A stretch of DNA of 64,000 nucleotides from Diphasiastrum complanatum (lineage: Eukaryota > Streptophyta > Lycopodiopsida > Lycopodiales > Lycopodiaceae): NCBI GenBank assembly GCA_029204225.1, contig CM055106.1, positions 36,058,361-36,122,360 of the forward strand, in the 5' to 3' direction. Position numbers and translations under genes: made by a program. Below the pieces are notes generated by a model that was not told the origin of the DNA, did no database searches, and saw only the letters and a list, made by a program, of their open reading frames with translations. Shown here in pieces: positions 41,641 to 53,709 of this stretch (positions are counted from its first letter, which is position 1; each line of letters starts with the position of its first letter).

Positions 41641-43131
41641 TGTTGGCTGATTTTGACGAATCCCCAAGATACTCGGACAGAGCAACTCAAGAGCACCTCT
41701 CACCTTAGACCAAGGAGGTCTATGAGAAGACGAGACTAATGAAGACTGAGAGCCGAGTATGAGAGCTGAGAAATACTAGCTAGAAAAGACATGCAAGAAC
41801 TGTGTAAGCCTCATGATGAATCCCGAAAGATGGAATGACCATGTAGGAACTAGTATTTCTAGGCAAATGTAATTAATACAAGTAGATCCTCTTAAAGAAA
41901 GTAGAGTGAGCCACCTTTTGATGGTGACCTCTAGTGGAGAGCATTATTTCACTTGTAATTTGTGAAATGTGGAAATTACACTAGGATGCCACCTAAGGAG
42001 CTCTCTTGCTTATTTAAGAGACTCCCTCTTTGTGAAGAGGAGCTTTTTGTGTATTGTATCAACTCCATGCTGAAATGAGAAGAGCCTCCATGAGTTAGAT
42101 GCATCCATTGAGCTCCTTGATCATGATGGTTTTCTTGAGTGATGCCCCTATGATCATGCCCTTCCATTCATATTGTGTGTGGTTGTGGATTTAGAGTGGA
42201 TTAGTTTTCTTGCTTTCCTAGTTGTGGTTTAGATTTCATGTTCTCTTGTGGATTAATGTAGGAGGCAGCATTCAAGTAAACTAAATAGGCTAGAAATGTG
42301 GCATAAATCTTGCATATTCTCAAACATTCTAGTTCTTGATGTTCTTGGGATGTTTTGAGATGTCCAAGAATCAAAAGACTGGTTGGTTTCTTGATTCTTG
42401 GACTTCTATCATGCTGTAGATTAGTTTTTGTTTCTTGTCTTGTCAATTATGCAAGTAAAGTAGTGTAGGATCTGATTTTAGCTCATTTTGAAGCAAAGTA
42501 GAAGTAGGAATCCATCGTTATTCAACTGAGCAGTAACGTAGATCATTTGTTGAATGCATTGGCTTGCATTTTGGTTAATTATGCATGTGCATTCAGTTCA
42601 AGAGTGACCCATCCGGATGTCCTCTGACAGACAAGACAATACTACAATGATTATCTGTCCCTTCTGCCTAATCTAGGCCTTAAAACAAGAAAGGTAATCT
42701 CAAGAAGTGCCCACAGTCTCTGCTGACAGGTAGAAGAAGAAAGAAACAAAGAAAAACTAGTTAACAAATTCTGTAGGCTCTGAAGATGTCAACACTAGTC
42801 TTCCGCAATTATAGAAATATTCTCGATAAAATAGGATCTTATCCACACGTGTGAATGGCATCTTGACATGTGTGAGTTATTATAACTCATTCACATGGAA
42901 GTGCAATCTATTTACATAAAGTTTGACCAGAATGACCAATTTCAAGATTCTATTCAAAGGTCAATTTCACACTTGTGTAGATCTAGCTAGAATCAATCTA
43001 ACTTTATAAAAGTAACTTATGCACATCCTTTCACATGTGGGAGCAGGCTCCACACGTGTGAGATCCTATCAAGATCAATTATTTTAAGATCAACTAAGTA
43101 CATCAAGTTGGAAGTGATATTTTTAATAGAA
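41641..43131. other. Spacer with LTR-like stretch and CACGTG palindromes
   Basis: The part around 41990-42100 (cttatttaagagactccctcttt...caactccatgctgaaatgag) resembles the TATA-to-R segment of the LTR at 38641 (tttataaaaagacacctcatg...catgcttaatgagaagg), so a diverged LTR is possible. CACACGTGTG or close variants occur at 42844, 42867, 42968, 43031 and 43050. No gene is seen. Confidence 0.4.
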
Positions 43132-43510
43132 TCATGCGGGTTTGAGTTTCCTAGATGAATTGATGGTAATGGAGCTGTCTCTATTACCAAAGGTGACTCG
43201 GCCTTTGGTCCAGTCGTGAGCGATCTTTGCATTGGTGAGCCATGGTCGACCAAGCAGTAACTCATAGGAATAGGCGTTACTAGGAATATCGAGTACGACT
43301 AGGTCTATGGTGAATTTCACTCCTCCTAGTTTGATCAGAATTTGTGGGAGGAATTTGTCGGACCACACTTTGATCAACCATCCTGAGCTGACAAGTGGGT
43401 TTGGTGAGTTTGTCTCTTAGGTTCCATTCTAACATGAGAGATGTGAAGATGATGTTGACACCTGAGCCACCATCTAACACAGTCAATACTTCTTGAGATT
43501 GACGATGAAT
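43132..43510 (-). pseudogene. Ty3/gypsy aspartic protease fragment
   Basis: The minus frame reads KILAIHRQSQEVLTVLDGGSGVNIIFTS, with DGGSG as the catalytic aspartate motif in the D(G/S)GS form of plant gypsy elements. It goes on to LRMVDQSVVR and, after a frameshift near 43380, VLDIPSNAYSYELLLGRPWL, the flap-distal hydrophobic strand. The orientation is opposite to the gag at 40600, so it is a separate insertion. Confidence 0.85.
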
Positions 43511-44762
43511 AGCTAGAATCTTGATATTGCCCCTTGAGGGAGCGGATTGTTTAGCAAAACCATGAAAATTTCTTGACTAAAAAATAACGTTTGGAAACAA
43601 AATACACGCTCAATGCCAAAGACAACACAAGAAATTGAATGGTAGTTTAATAAGCTGGTAAAATTTAAAAAACACATAGATTTAGCATAATTCTTGATCA
43701 TCAAAAATGTTTTTTGGCAATGCAAAGATTTGTGATTAATGATACTAGCATTTGTTATGTGGAAATATGAATTGTACGTTAAGGAATGGGCCAAACCTAG
43801 ATTGCAAGCACAAGGATCCAAGATGTTAACCATTTGATGAGCAAGTTCCAACCTATGATAGTATGGTGAAAGTTGCTCTCTTACCAATTTTAATGCAGGG
43901 CATGAATGTCTCTCTGCTCAACTCAACTTCATGGCCTTGCAAAGTTCATGTTTGTTGTTGGCAAGTTCAATGCAATTGTGAGGATGATTTTATAAAAATT
44001 TTACCTCTAAAGTCTTTTTGAGTTCTAACTTCCAAATTATATTCATGTTCCTACATTCATATATTTAATCCATGGCTGTATTGACAATTCCATATTTTAA
44101 CAATCTCATAGTTTGCATGTTCATTGTGCATAAGATGACAACAATAGGTTGTGATAGGAGGGCCATGGAGTGGAATTAGATTTCAACATGCCCTCTTAAT
44201 TCAATTGTAGCCACTCTAGAGATTCCTCTTGAATATGAGATTCTTTTCTCTTGCTTATGGAAATTTTAGCAATCGTTACATCTGTTCCACAATACATCAG
44301 CTCAATTGTCTTATCTTGAACAATTTTCATCAAAGTAGAATTGAATTTGGATGTGCTTTGTCCTTGAATGATATGTCTTGGATTCAAGGACAAGTTTATG
44401 CCACTAATGTTGTCATAGTACAAGGTGGTAGGTGGCTTTTGAACAAAATTAAAGTCAAGAAACAACATATTGAGCTAGATTGTCTCTTTGGTAGCATATG
44501 TAGCATTGACACACTCTACTTTGATAGAATGGGTCCTCTCAAGGTTATTAGTTACAAAATTGGCCTTGACATGAAATTAAATTGAGGCGTAACCAACAAC
44601 TCGAACACTAGAGAGCCGGCCTCATTCCAAACCCTCAAAGCTGGATATGGCCATAACATTCTTCCTCTCTTAAACAGGTTTTGTCCTCAGAATAAGAGAA
44701 AGAAAATGAGGAGCTCATTCTTTAACTTCCAACTTTTACCCAAGAATCCTTATCCTCAGTTT
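43511..44762. other. Spacer without recognised gene
   Basis: Minus ORF 43513-43887 and plus ORF 44229-44585 show no motif. The latter contains a phrase encoding ATNVVIVQGGRW, resembling nothing certain. A short palindromic overlap with a minus ORF argues for chance. Confidence 0.35.
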
Positions 44763-45284
44763 GATCTTTTTAATCTGAATAACTACTAAGAGATATAACA
44801 ACTCTCCAAGTGTTTTCCCATGCACAAGAGTACTAACTCAGAATCCTCAAGATACACTAAGCCATAAGTTTTTCGATTAAGTTGAACTTCTCCAAATTAA
44901 AAACATCACCTTCATGTAATTTCTATCACACTAGATGATCTTTTTCAGCTGAATAAGTACTCAGAGATATAACAACTCTCCAAGTATTTTCCCATGCACA
45001 AGAGTACTAACTCAAAATCCTCAAGATACACTAAGCCATAAGTTTTTCGATTCGGTCGATCTTCTCCAAATTAAAAACATCACCTTCATGTAATTTCTAT
45101 CATACTAGATGATCTTTTTCATCTAAATAAGTACTCAGAGATATAACAACTCTCCAAGTATTTTCCCATGCACAAGAGTACTAACTCAGAATCCTCAAGA
45201 TACACTAAGCCATAAGTTTTTCGATTGGGTTGATCTTCTCCAAATTAAAAACATCACCTTCATGTAATTTCAATCACACTAGAT
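44763..45284. repeat. 174-bp tandem repeat, exactly three units
   Basis: Units start at 44763, 44937 and 45111, each exactly 174 bases, beginning GATCTTTTT(A/C)A(T/G)CT and including ccatgcacaagagtactaactca and cataagtttttcgatt. They differ at only a few positions, so amplification is recent and indel-free. The array stops at 45284 with gaacc replacing gatct. Confidence 0.95.
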
Positions 45285-45502
45285 GAACCAATTCTTATTT
45301 CAGAAATCAAGTCCAAAAGCTAAAGAAATTCCATTTTAATCATAGTCTAAATATTGTCCACTATTCCTTGTACATAATACTGCTTTTTTGTACATATATT
45401 CTTAGAATATCTAAATATTCCATGGACCAACAATTCAATCCACCAAAATATCTAGAAGATCCATCAAGTATCTATTGTAAATCTACAGGATTAGAGAGCT
45501 GA

Positions 45503-45514
45503 GCTCTGATACCA
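45503..45514 (-). promoter_or_regulatory. Copia primer-binding site (minus strand), exact tRNA-iMet type
   Basis: The plus strand reads gctctgatacca, i.e. TGGTATCAGAGC on minus. The LTR inner end on minus would be ...TTCTACA, immediately adjoining. An imperfect repeat of the region (agctctgatagaaac...gataccatgtcgaaaatcaa) follows at 45560-45600. Confidence 0.65.
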
Positions 45515-46435
45515 TGTAGAAAAATCAGAGAAATCAAGATGATATCGGATTGGTAGAGCTCTGATAGAAACATATGCTTAGATACCATGTCGAAAATCAA
45601 TGGAAACGTGGTGTGCAGCGGAAGTGGTGAGCACGTGGTGATGGATCGGTAGTGCGTCAGTTACCAGCTATGATTTCAAGATGAAATGAATACTGAAATA
45701 CGCAATAGAACAATCATAATCATGGAGACAAAAATATGCACTCTGATAATTATCAAAAATGAAGTACAAGAGCATGAAGCTAGGCGCAAATTAGTGGGCA
45801 CAAATACCAAGCTTCAGCTGAAAATTGTTGATAGCATAATACTAGAATACAGATGCTAACTAACTGATTCTAATCTAAACTTACTTAACCATTGATCATC
45901 GTTATAGAATAATCTGTGCACATTGTTACAAAAGATTCTTGTAAGGGCGGTGACTCCACTAGATGTCAGATGATCAGTGCATTGGAATCCTAAGTTAATC
46001 TACTTACAGCCCCACAGAAGATAGCCGTTATTTTGACAGTATGTGGGTTAGATTTTCTAGTTAGCAGTATCAAAAATTATACAAAGGATTGGATTACGAT
46101 ACAAAGGGTTGGATAATCTACAAAGGGTCAGATTTATTAGACCCAATCCGATCCAAGACGCCCAGATATTTTTCGTCTCGATTCGATTCAATTCAGGGTC
46201 GAAAAATCTCTCAGTTTAAAATTCGCCAACTATACCATTAAATTGCCCACAGTCTGAAACATTCTTCTACACCCTCTGCAAATTCCATCCTTTACAAAAT
46301 CTTAAAAAAAAAACAAAAAAATAGTATTTTAGCAGTAAAAAGTCCCTATCAGAATTTGCGAGTACTGTATTCTAATTCATTAGCCTGTCTGCGAGTTCTA
46401 CTCCTATCTGCAAATTTTGTTACTCCAGAAAAGTC
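45515..46435 (-). mobile_element. Probable copia LTR region (minus strand), outer boundary unknown
   Basis: Adjacent to the primer site, TGTAGAAAAATC is the inner LTR edge. The stretch up to the RT fragment at 46440 is non-coding. The outer LTR terminus was not found, so part of this may be ordinary spacer. Confidence 0.35.
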
Positions 46436-46439
46436 CAAG

Positions 46440-47105
46440 TATGTTTGACTACCAGAGAAAATGTATCAGTGTAGTCCACACCATACTTTTGTGAAAATCC
46501 CTTGGTGACTAGTCTGGCTTTGTATTTTGATACATTGCCATCTGATCCATATTTGTGTTTGTAGACCCATTTGCATTTGATAGTCTTCCTGTTTGTTGGT
46601 AAGGGCTCGAGGTTCCACACTTTGTTTTGTTTCATGGAGGTCATTCGTCTTCCATGGCTTTAATCCAATTTTCTTTCTCTGGGCTATCGATAGCCTCTTC
46701 ATACGTTTGCAGTTCACCACCGAATCCGCATAACTCTTCTTAAGTTGAGACATAACTATTTGGTGTATACCTGACGGGTTCCCTTCTTTCTTTGCTGGAT
46801 TTCCTTGGTGGAGCTGTAAGTGCAGCGATTGCCTTTCCTTTGTCTCTTTTGTTGATAGCAGATTTTTCATGCGTCGCAGGTGTTCTGGGTACAAGCTATA
46901 TGTTGGACTGTTCATCATCTGAACTATCACTCAGTTCGTCTGGAACTTGAATGTCTTCATCTTCCTGGTTGTCAGGGTCCGCTCTCTTTGTCGATGTCAA
47001 TGTCGGCAGGTTGTAGTATTGTTTGCATTTCATAGCTAGCTGAATCTTCAATGGCCATTGTTCTTGTCTCATCAAACTTCACATTTGTGACGGATTAGTC
47101 TCTGG
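46440..47105 (-). pseudogene. Ty1/copia integrase tail to RT N-terminus (minus strand)
   Basis: From 47105 on minus: a VKFDETRTMAIEDSASYEMQ-type post-integrase segment, a damaged spacer, then MTSMKQNKVWNLEPLPTNRK, CKWVYKHKYGSDGNVSKYKARL and YGVDYTDTFSLVVK of RT. The reading breaks after SLVVK at about 46445, well before the YVDD motif. Frameshifts lie within the spacer. Confidence 0.8.
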
Positions 47106-47119
47106 CATATAGATTTTGT

Positions 47120-47840
47120 AGTATTATTCGGATATTCATGGAATTAGTACAATTAGCAATAGTGGAGCTAAGATATATGTAACTTTCATTGATGATTTTA
47201 GTTTCCGCCTTTGGAGGCGCCCTCGAGGGCAAAAAAGATGAAGTGTATGATGTCTTTGTTAAGTTCAAGAATGCAAGGGAGAACCAATTTTCCACAAGGA
47301 TCAAGTGCTTAAGGAGTGACAATGGTGGAGAGTACATATCTACCAAGTTTACGGCCTTTTGTGATGAGCATGGGATCAAGAGGGAGTATACAACACCAAG
47401 GACACCTTTTGAGATGCTATTCAAGAGGAGGCCAAGTGTCAACTTTCTTAGAACTTTTGGATGCACATGCTATGTCAACATTACTCTTGATGGTAGGACA
47501 CCGTCTTCAAGGAAAGGTATTTTTGTTGGATATAGTGAGGTGAGTAAAGCCTACAAGGTTTACATTCCTTCTACTAACAAGGTGATTGTTGGTAGAGATG
47601 TCGTTTTTGATGAGGATATCTTCAAGCATTATTGATGATGACGTGGATGGATCTAAAATTCTTGATGGTGATGATGAAGGACCATCATCAAGTCAAAAGC
47701 CAAGGAGAACATCAAGAGAAAGACAAATGCCTTCAAGGCTCACTTATGATGAAAAGGATAAGCAAGTAGTTTCTGGAAATTATGTTGCTTTCCTAACCTC
47801 TTTTGATGAACCTACATGTGTAGATGATCTGGCTTCGCGA
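47120..47840 (+). pseudogene. Ty1/copia integrase fragment (plus strand)
   Basis: A decayed NSGAKIYVTFIDDFS lead-in (about 47155) is followed by DEVYDVFVKFKNARENQFSTR and CLRSDNGGEYISTKFTAFCDEHGIKREY. Then come EMLFKRRPSVNFLRTFGCTCYVNI, FVGYSEVSKAYKVY and DVVFDE. The usual NGVAER block between REYTTPRTP and FEMLF has been deleted. A second frame holds the SSSQKPRRTSRERQMPSRLTY spacer and ends at FDEPTCVDD near 47830. The closest relative here is the pol remnant at 18568. Confidence 0.85.
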
Positions 47841-49866
47841 CTTAGTTTTGAATCTCGTCCTGTGCATTTGATATTGATGCGAGGTCTAGCGTAATGCTAT
47901 CTTCAATGGACGAGGATATGACAGCTACTGCATTATCATTCCACAGGTTGATCGACTAGGCTGCACTAAATATTTTAGTTTCCTCTGCCGTTGAATATCA
48001 TCTTTATACAAAGAGGATTCAAGTACTTAGAATCATAGATAAACAATTGAGAAATCATTCTATCTTTGACTGCTTGATTGGCTCGAAGGGTCAGACTATA
48101 GATTATGATTCAAGGGAGAGAGTTGAAAGCATTATGAAGAACTTCTCTAAGTTTCACTTATGAGGACAAAAGTAGTTCAAGGGAAAAAAAATGTTACATC
48201 CATGTCCTACATATAAAATTTGTCATAATCCTAGACTTGGATACACGGTACTCCAATACAAGAGATTATTGGTCACGCCTCATTATTCCAAACTTAGCCA
48301 TACATATAATTAATAACCTTGTGAGGGCCCAATCATATATGTGGAGCTAGCGCATGGGTTACAATGGCTATTGGCATTTGTAGAGTATCAATAGTAATGA
48401 AATGCGCTTTTGGGAATATTCTTAGCTTGCATGGGGCCATGCACAAGTGAAGCTAAGGCTATATATTCATGTAAGAACTCGCCCTACTACCATTCTAGTT
48501 TGTGGTTTTCATTACCAATTTTCTCTCTTTGCACATGCATCCTATATTGTGGCTCGGGGGTGATGCTATTGGAGATTGATCAATGGCTTTTCATTAGTTG
48601 GGTGGTTTTGCTCCCCACAATTCTTCCTTTGTGTTTGTCCTGTAAGCAAGATCTTGAGGTGCTTTCCCTTACAAATTGCAAAGGTGAAGGCCTCCGAAAA
48701 GGAGAATACTAATGGCAATTCAAGTGAAAGCGCACGAGACTTAGTTTTGGAGAATCTCATCTTGAAGGAGGAAATAGATAGGTTGAAGAGCTAAAGAGAG
48801 CAATAAAAAACAAGACATAAGAGTAAATCTAGAATATGATCAATTGGGTGTTAGTAGTGAGGCAAAGATGTCCATTTGAAGAATTTCCAAAATTATAATA
48901 TCTTTGAAAAGGAAAGGAAACATGGGAGAAGAAGTGGTAAATGGTTCTAGAGGGGAGAGGTATTTGAATGGGTGTTTGAAAAAGAGACATACGTTTTTAT
49001 TGTCATGTCCATTTCATGATGGAGAAGAAGATGTTTTAAGGGCAAATTTTTGTATGATGAGAATGTCTATGATCTAGTACAAACACAATGTTAGTGTTCA
49101 AGAAACGCTAAGAAGCTAACTCTTTTAGAGTTTTCAATTTCATTGTTGGTTGTAGATTTAATAACGTGAAATGATTGCTAGAAAAGATATAATTTGAGAA
49201 TTGTCAAATGGAAAATATTTAATACATGTTTATCTTCTAGTCTTGTTATAGAAGCACTCATACTTGCTAGATTGATGGTGGAATGGCGTCTTTTGTCTTG
49301 TTTTTTGGCTTGGTTATGATGATCAACAAGAATCTATTTTGTGGATGAACGCTTTATGCTTCTAACGTTCCTTACAAAAAATTGAGAAATTTATGTCACT
49401 TTTCTTGGGCCTTCAGATATTTGTAAAACACTTTGAATATGAACTTTGTTACATTCTTGGAGACAATCGAATCCCTAGATACCCAAAGGGAAGCCATTTT
49501 GCCAAATGACTTGGTGAAATAGAGCAAGATAGGTAGGCACTGAGCTTCATGTTATCCTTATGTGGTGAGTGGAGGCTAAAGGTCACAATTTTAGTACAAC
49601 ACAGAGTGTCTGACAATGGATGAAATGGCTAGGCTACCAAGTGGGTAGAGTGACAAAGAGAATATCCATTTTTTCTGTGAAAGCTATACATTGAAGAGTG
49701 ACGAAGTAAAGAAGAATCAACTCCTAAAAAACTAAAAAACTAGTTGTGACACTTACTAGAATACAACCAATATGCTCTAAAAGAAGGATAAGAGATGTCA
49801 AGACATCTTGACAGAATGTCTCATTGTTGTGGCAAAGATAAAAAAAATAGCTTGCCTTGTGTAGCA
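47841..49866. other. Spacer with no recognised gene
   Basis: A minus-strand reading around 48000-47870 (SKYLNPLCIKMIF, then WNDNAVAVISS) faintly recalls the end of gypsy RNase H but is too short to call. The plus ORFs at 48410-48794 end in a coiled-coil-like ENLILKEEIDRLKS. Nothing firmer is seen. Confidence 0.35.
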
Positions 49867-50096
49867 TGCCCCTTATGAGAATTGGGAGGGTATACTTTGG
49901 CCTCTTGCTTATTGGCATTGCATGTTGTTGGGGTTGGACAATGCACGGCCGCCACGTGGGAAGCGAGCATTGGCCAAAGCATATGCCCCTTGTGAGAATT
50001 GGGAGTGATATTGTGCTCTCTTGCTTGTTGGCATTAAAGGTCGTTTGGGGTGGCCAATACACGGCTGCCATGTGGCAAGCGAGCATCTACCAAGAA
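49867..50096. repeat. Two-copy tandem duplication, unit 117 bp
   Basis: TGCCCCTT(A/G)TGAGAATTGGGAG at 49867 and 49984 starts two blocks that share cttgctt(a/g)ttggcatt, acacggc(c/t)gcca(c/t)gtgg and aagcgagcat. Both contain a CACGTGG or CATGTGG G-box-like site. Confidence 0.85.
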
Positions 50097-51840
50097 TAGG
50101 GGGCTATGCATTGGCTCTCACACAGATTTTTGCAAGAGCACTTCAAAAAAGCATATATATTCTGGCTTTGTAACAAAAGCTTCTCCATTATGGGATAAAT
50201 TATACATGTCATATTTGTAATGCCATGTGGCATGGCCACGTGACATTGCCCGATTGCTCAGGTGCAAAGTGCTCCCACATGCGGAGTGTGTACATGTGGA
50301 GTGTGTTTGAGATAAGGGGGATGCTGTGGACATAGAAAATTGAGTGTACATCTATACATATTGCTTGTAAAGCATGAAGTTGTTGTACATGTAAGCTAAT
50401 CAATTGTACATGTGGTACACAAATGTTGGTGTAGCCACGAAGGTGAGACTTTGGGAGGGTAAAAACAAAGAAATCTTGTAAAGATATTGGTGTACATTGG
50501 GATTCTTAATTCCCTTTGATGTGGAATGAATAATCCTTGATGGGTTGATTGTTTGAAGATGAGGAGTGGATGCAAATTCAAAACCTGACGAGATTAGTAG
50601 TAGGAGTACCCATTATCATGTGTGGAGCCGCGAGTCGTACGCTCCAAAATACGAGCGCTCGAGTTTGATCTGAGCGGAGCCAGCACCAGCAGGGTCGAGA
50701 CAAGAGACGAGTCCCCATTGCCCAACAAATTGGTATTCAATATTTGTACGTACATATGTTTAGGCAGCGACCGGATAAGACTCGGGTGTGGGTGGACAGG
50801 AACTAGGGTTAGGTTGGTGGCTGAGAGTGCAGTCTGGCAATTGGTAGAGGGTAACTAGGGTTAGGTTTGGTGGATGACGATTGCACTGTGGCATCACCCA
50901 TTTCTCAAGCCGATGTCGTCAGCGGCCTAATTATGAGTGAGCAATGCACGGAGAGAGACGCTAGGAAAAATCAGGGTGTGAGGGAGGGAGGGAGGGCCCA
51001 GGAGGGAAAAGAGAGCTAGACACCTAAAAAGAGAAAAGGGGACCAGAGACACCTAAGAGAGAGAGAGGAGAGAGGGGGAAGGGGGGGGAGGAGAAAAAAA
51101 GAGAAGGGAGGGAGGGAACGGTAAGGGGTGGGGAGCTTGAAATGGAGAGGATCGGGAGCTGGAACATTCGGGCAGCAAGGAATCGGAGATGGGTCGATGG
51201 AGAGTACACTCCCAAGAGTGAGGATGGAGAGGTGGACGGAGGTAACAGGTTGAGAGACGCATTGGGCAATGTGAGACGGAGCTGAAGAAAGAGAGTGTGT
51301 GAGATGTGAAAGTGAAGAAAGAGAGGAGAGAGAGAGATAGAGAGAGAGAAAGAGGGTGTTTATGAAAGGTGAAAGTGAGGAAAGAGAGGAGTGAAAGAGA
51401 CAGGGTGAAGAGAGGTGGGATGGATAGTTTAGAAAGCTTGAAGGGGCGATGGGGGGAGAAAGACGGGACTGGGAAGTAAAAAAAAAAATATAGAGAGAGA
51501 GAGCACGAGAGGTAGCTCTATGCACAGCTTGCACGCAATCCAAGGAATGATGCAAAGGCTCCTTGTCACACCGAAATTAAAGTGCTGCATTTGAGAGAGA
51601 GAGAGGAGAGGCAGAGTCAGGACACACGCAGGGTGCGTTTGCAAAGGAGGTGTGGATGTGGGTTGAGCGTGGAGTATATGTGAGAGTGTGTGTGTAACAC
51701 GAGAGACGGGGATGAGGCCGGATGAGCGTTGCAACATGGCAATGCGTGAGAGCACGAGACTCCGGAGAACACAAGAAAGTCTTTAGGCGTCAGTTGATGC
51801 ACATGAAGAGGGAGCCTCTTCGAAGTAGACCAATTGCATT
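50097..51840. other. Spacer and purine-rich upstream region of the S40 gene
   Basis: From about 50980 to 51610 the plus strand is dominated by GGGAGGGA, AGAGAG and GAAAGAG runs. Overlapping minus-strand ORFs full of Ser/Leu/Pro are composition artefacts. A 78-codon plus ORF at 50622 (RSKIRALEFDLSGASTSRVE) is unrecognised. Confidence 0.45.
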
Positions 51841-51844
51841 CACA

Positions 51845-51850
51845 ATATAA
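51845..51850 (+). promoter_or_regulatory. Candidate TATA element for the S40 gene
   Basis: ATATAA (in caatataagagg) lies 196 bases upstream of the chosen ATG, giving a predicted start near 51878 and a leader of about 165 nt. The position is plausible but unproven. Confidence 0.35.
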
Positions 51851-52045
51851 GAGGATCCTTGTGGGAGACGAGCCTTCCAGTGCAATTTGAGAAACAGGAG
51901 AGAGAGTGACCTATCTTGGAACACTCAGAGTCTCACATGACCCTCGTCTAGTTCCGATCGGGTTCATAACGCATCTAACTAGCTGCTGCGTGAGGAACAG
52001 AACCGGTAGTAAGCTCAGGTAGAAAGGCGGGCTGTGAGGGTAAGG

Positions 52046-52744
52046 ATGGGCAGGATGGCGAGCATTAGTGGCTTGAGCAGTGCGATGCGAGATCACAAGC
52101 TTTCAAGTCGAAGGGACAGACTTTTGGGCTTAGCTTCTATGTCAGGTGCACGTCTTTCCTCCTCTGCAGAGGGGAATAACTCTTCCGAGCTGAAGGAAGA
52201 AGATCTGTGGATAGATGATGAGGAAGTGTGGGCCATGAGAGACCGTATAGAGGGCACTGATTCTAGGAGTTCAATGAGTAATTGCATGCACTGGCTTGGC
52301 CTAGAAAAGGATCAGTGTGCTGAAGCTTGTTATTCAAGGGGAATTTCAGCCCTCTCAAATCTCAATCTCGGACTAGGCAATGCCTCTGGTCGCGATGCCT
52401 CTTCTGCACGAATATCCACCCCTTCTCGTTTGATCCCGCAGTTCGGCATGGATACAGAATCACATGCACTTCCTCAATCTGCTCCAATGAATGTACCCAA
52501 CTGGTCCAAAATTCTTGGCTCCGAAGAAAAGGCCTTCAGAGGGTTGCAGAATGCGGTGACTGCTCAAGATGAGGATGAGGATGATGAGAGGCTGCCACCA
52601 CATGAGCTGCTTGCACGAGAGTGTGCCAAAAGTCAGGCTCCCACTTTCTCTGTTTATGAAGGTGTAGGGAGGACTTTGAAAGGCAGGGATTTGGATCGTG
52701 TGCGCAATGCAGTCTTGAGGAAGACAGGTTTCATTGACGTATGA
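52046..52744 (+). CDS. Senescence regulator S40 family protein (DUF584)
   Basis: A single-exon gene of 232 residues. The family signature is at the C-terminus: LPPHELLARECAKSQAPTF, then SVYEGVGRTLKGRDLDRVRNAVLRKTGF, which is the S40/DUF584 core. PNWSKIL upstream, at about residues 154-160, is the second conserved patch. S40 proteins are small plant nuclear or cytoplasmic factors induced in leaf senescence and stress; their biochemistry is unclear. An acidic run (QDEDEDDERL) precedes the core. The frame stays open four codons further upstream without an ATG. The ATG at 52046 (AAGGATGG) is preferred, with a second strong ATG at 52055. The overlapping minus-strand and +1 ORFs are shadows. Confidence 0.92.
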   Translation: MGRMASISGLSSAMRDHKLSSRRDRLLGLASMSGARLSSSAEGNNSSELKEEDLWIDDEEVWAMRDRIEGTDSRSSMSNCMHWLGLEKDQCAEACYSRGISALSNLNLGLGNASGRDASSARISTPSRLIPQFGMDTESHALPQSAPMNVPNWSKILGSEEKAFRGLQNAVTAQDEDEDDERLPPHELLARECAKSQAPTFSVYEGVGRTLKGRDLDRVRNAVLRKTGFIDV

Positions 52745-53650
52745 GTAGCTTTTTAGACTTTACTAGGTTTCGATCTTGAAAGCCCTTTAGGAATGATAAA
52801 AAAATCAGTGTAGGACTTTTATTAGAAAATTTCTTGTTGGATAGCTCATGAATAATGGTTTTGCCAGATCATTAAGGTTATCTAGTCACAGCAATCGAGC
52901 TCTCTATTTTCAGGTTGTGTATCATAGATCGTTGAGAATCTGTGTAGAGCCATCGTGCACATGGGATTATCAAGGTGATGGGAGTTTTTTCAGGAATCTT
53001 CGAGATTTGCTCACTTAACTTCTGGGTTTCTTCAGATTGGAAATTCAAGTCCTTGATTTAAGATTTTGGCCACTTTGATTTGATGGATCCATCTTGTGTG
53101 GACAGTATTGGTCGGTTGGATTAGTGCAGAGAATTTGTTGATATCCTGTAAAGATGTTGAAGGGAAATTTGCTGAATTGCTGCATCTCTCTAGTAGATGA
53201 ATTGCATTACTTTTACCGTATGCGATGAGGTCTATGAAGAGCAGAAAGGTTCCTGATGTCCGCAGCTGTATCTATGTTCTTGAAGTTGTCATCTATTTGT
53301 TCATCTATGAAACTTGGTGGGGAATTTGGCCTTGTACCACATTAAACAGCATGGATCAGAGATGCTGTAAAGACAGAATGCTGTCTTTTCTTTCATTGAA
53401 GCTTAAACAGTTCTATTATTAAAGAGTTTGTGTAGTTATAGCCAGTATTATCTAGTTACATTATCCAAAGTTGGTAGTCTACACAAGTTTTAGCCTGAAC
53501 TGTGCTTTTTATATCGGCGCCATTGGCACAGTTGAGTATACGGATTCTGTTGCTGATATTTCAATGACACTATGCTTATAGGATCGGTTTTGTAATCAAT
53601 GTGCATATTACATTACAGGAATCTCAGCTTTGAAACCTTTAATGCTAGCT

Positions 53651-53654
<4 letters not shown>
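52745..53654 (+). other. 3' UTR and downstream spacer of the S40 gene
   Basis: Non-coding sequence after the stop; no second gene is supported. Confidence 0.45.

Positions 53655-53709
<55 letters not shown>
53655..53709. repeat. Compound (CT)n(CA)n microsatellite
   Basis: CT repeats at 53655-53692 pass into CA repeats to 53709. No LINE-type 3' end adjoins it, making it another unoccupied CT/AG site. Confidence 0.95.

Noticed and set aside
42000-42500. A second full gypsy LTR pairing with 38641
   Set aside because: Only a TATA-to-R-like stretch is similar. The TGTTGGGGGTA start and a CA end were not found, so it is noted only as spacer content.
47840-48060. Possible gypsy RNase H end on minus (SKYLNPLCIKM, WNDNAVAVISS)
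   Set aside because: Too short and interrupted, without the DALSR or YTD signature; resemblance only.
50980-51800. Several minus-strand ORFs (69-179 codons) rich in Ser, Leu and Pro
   Set aside because: They read the complement of GA/GGGA-rich sequence upstream of the S40 gene. Many frames are open together and the products are low-complexity, so they are composition artefacts.
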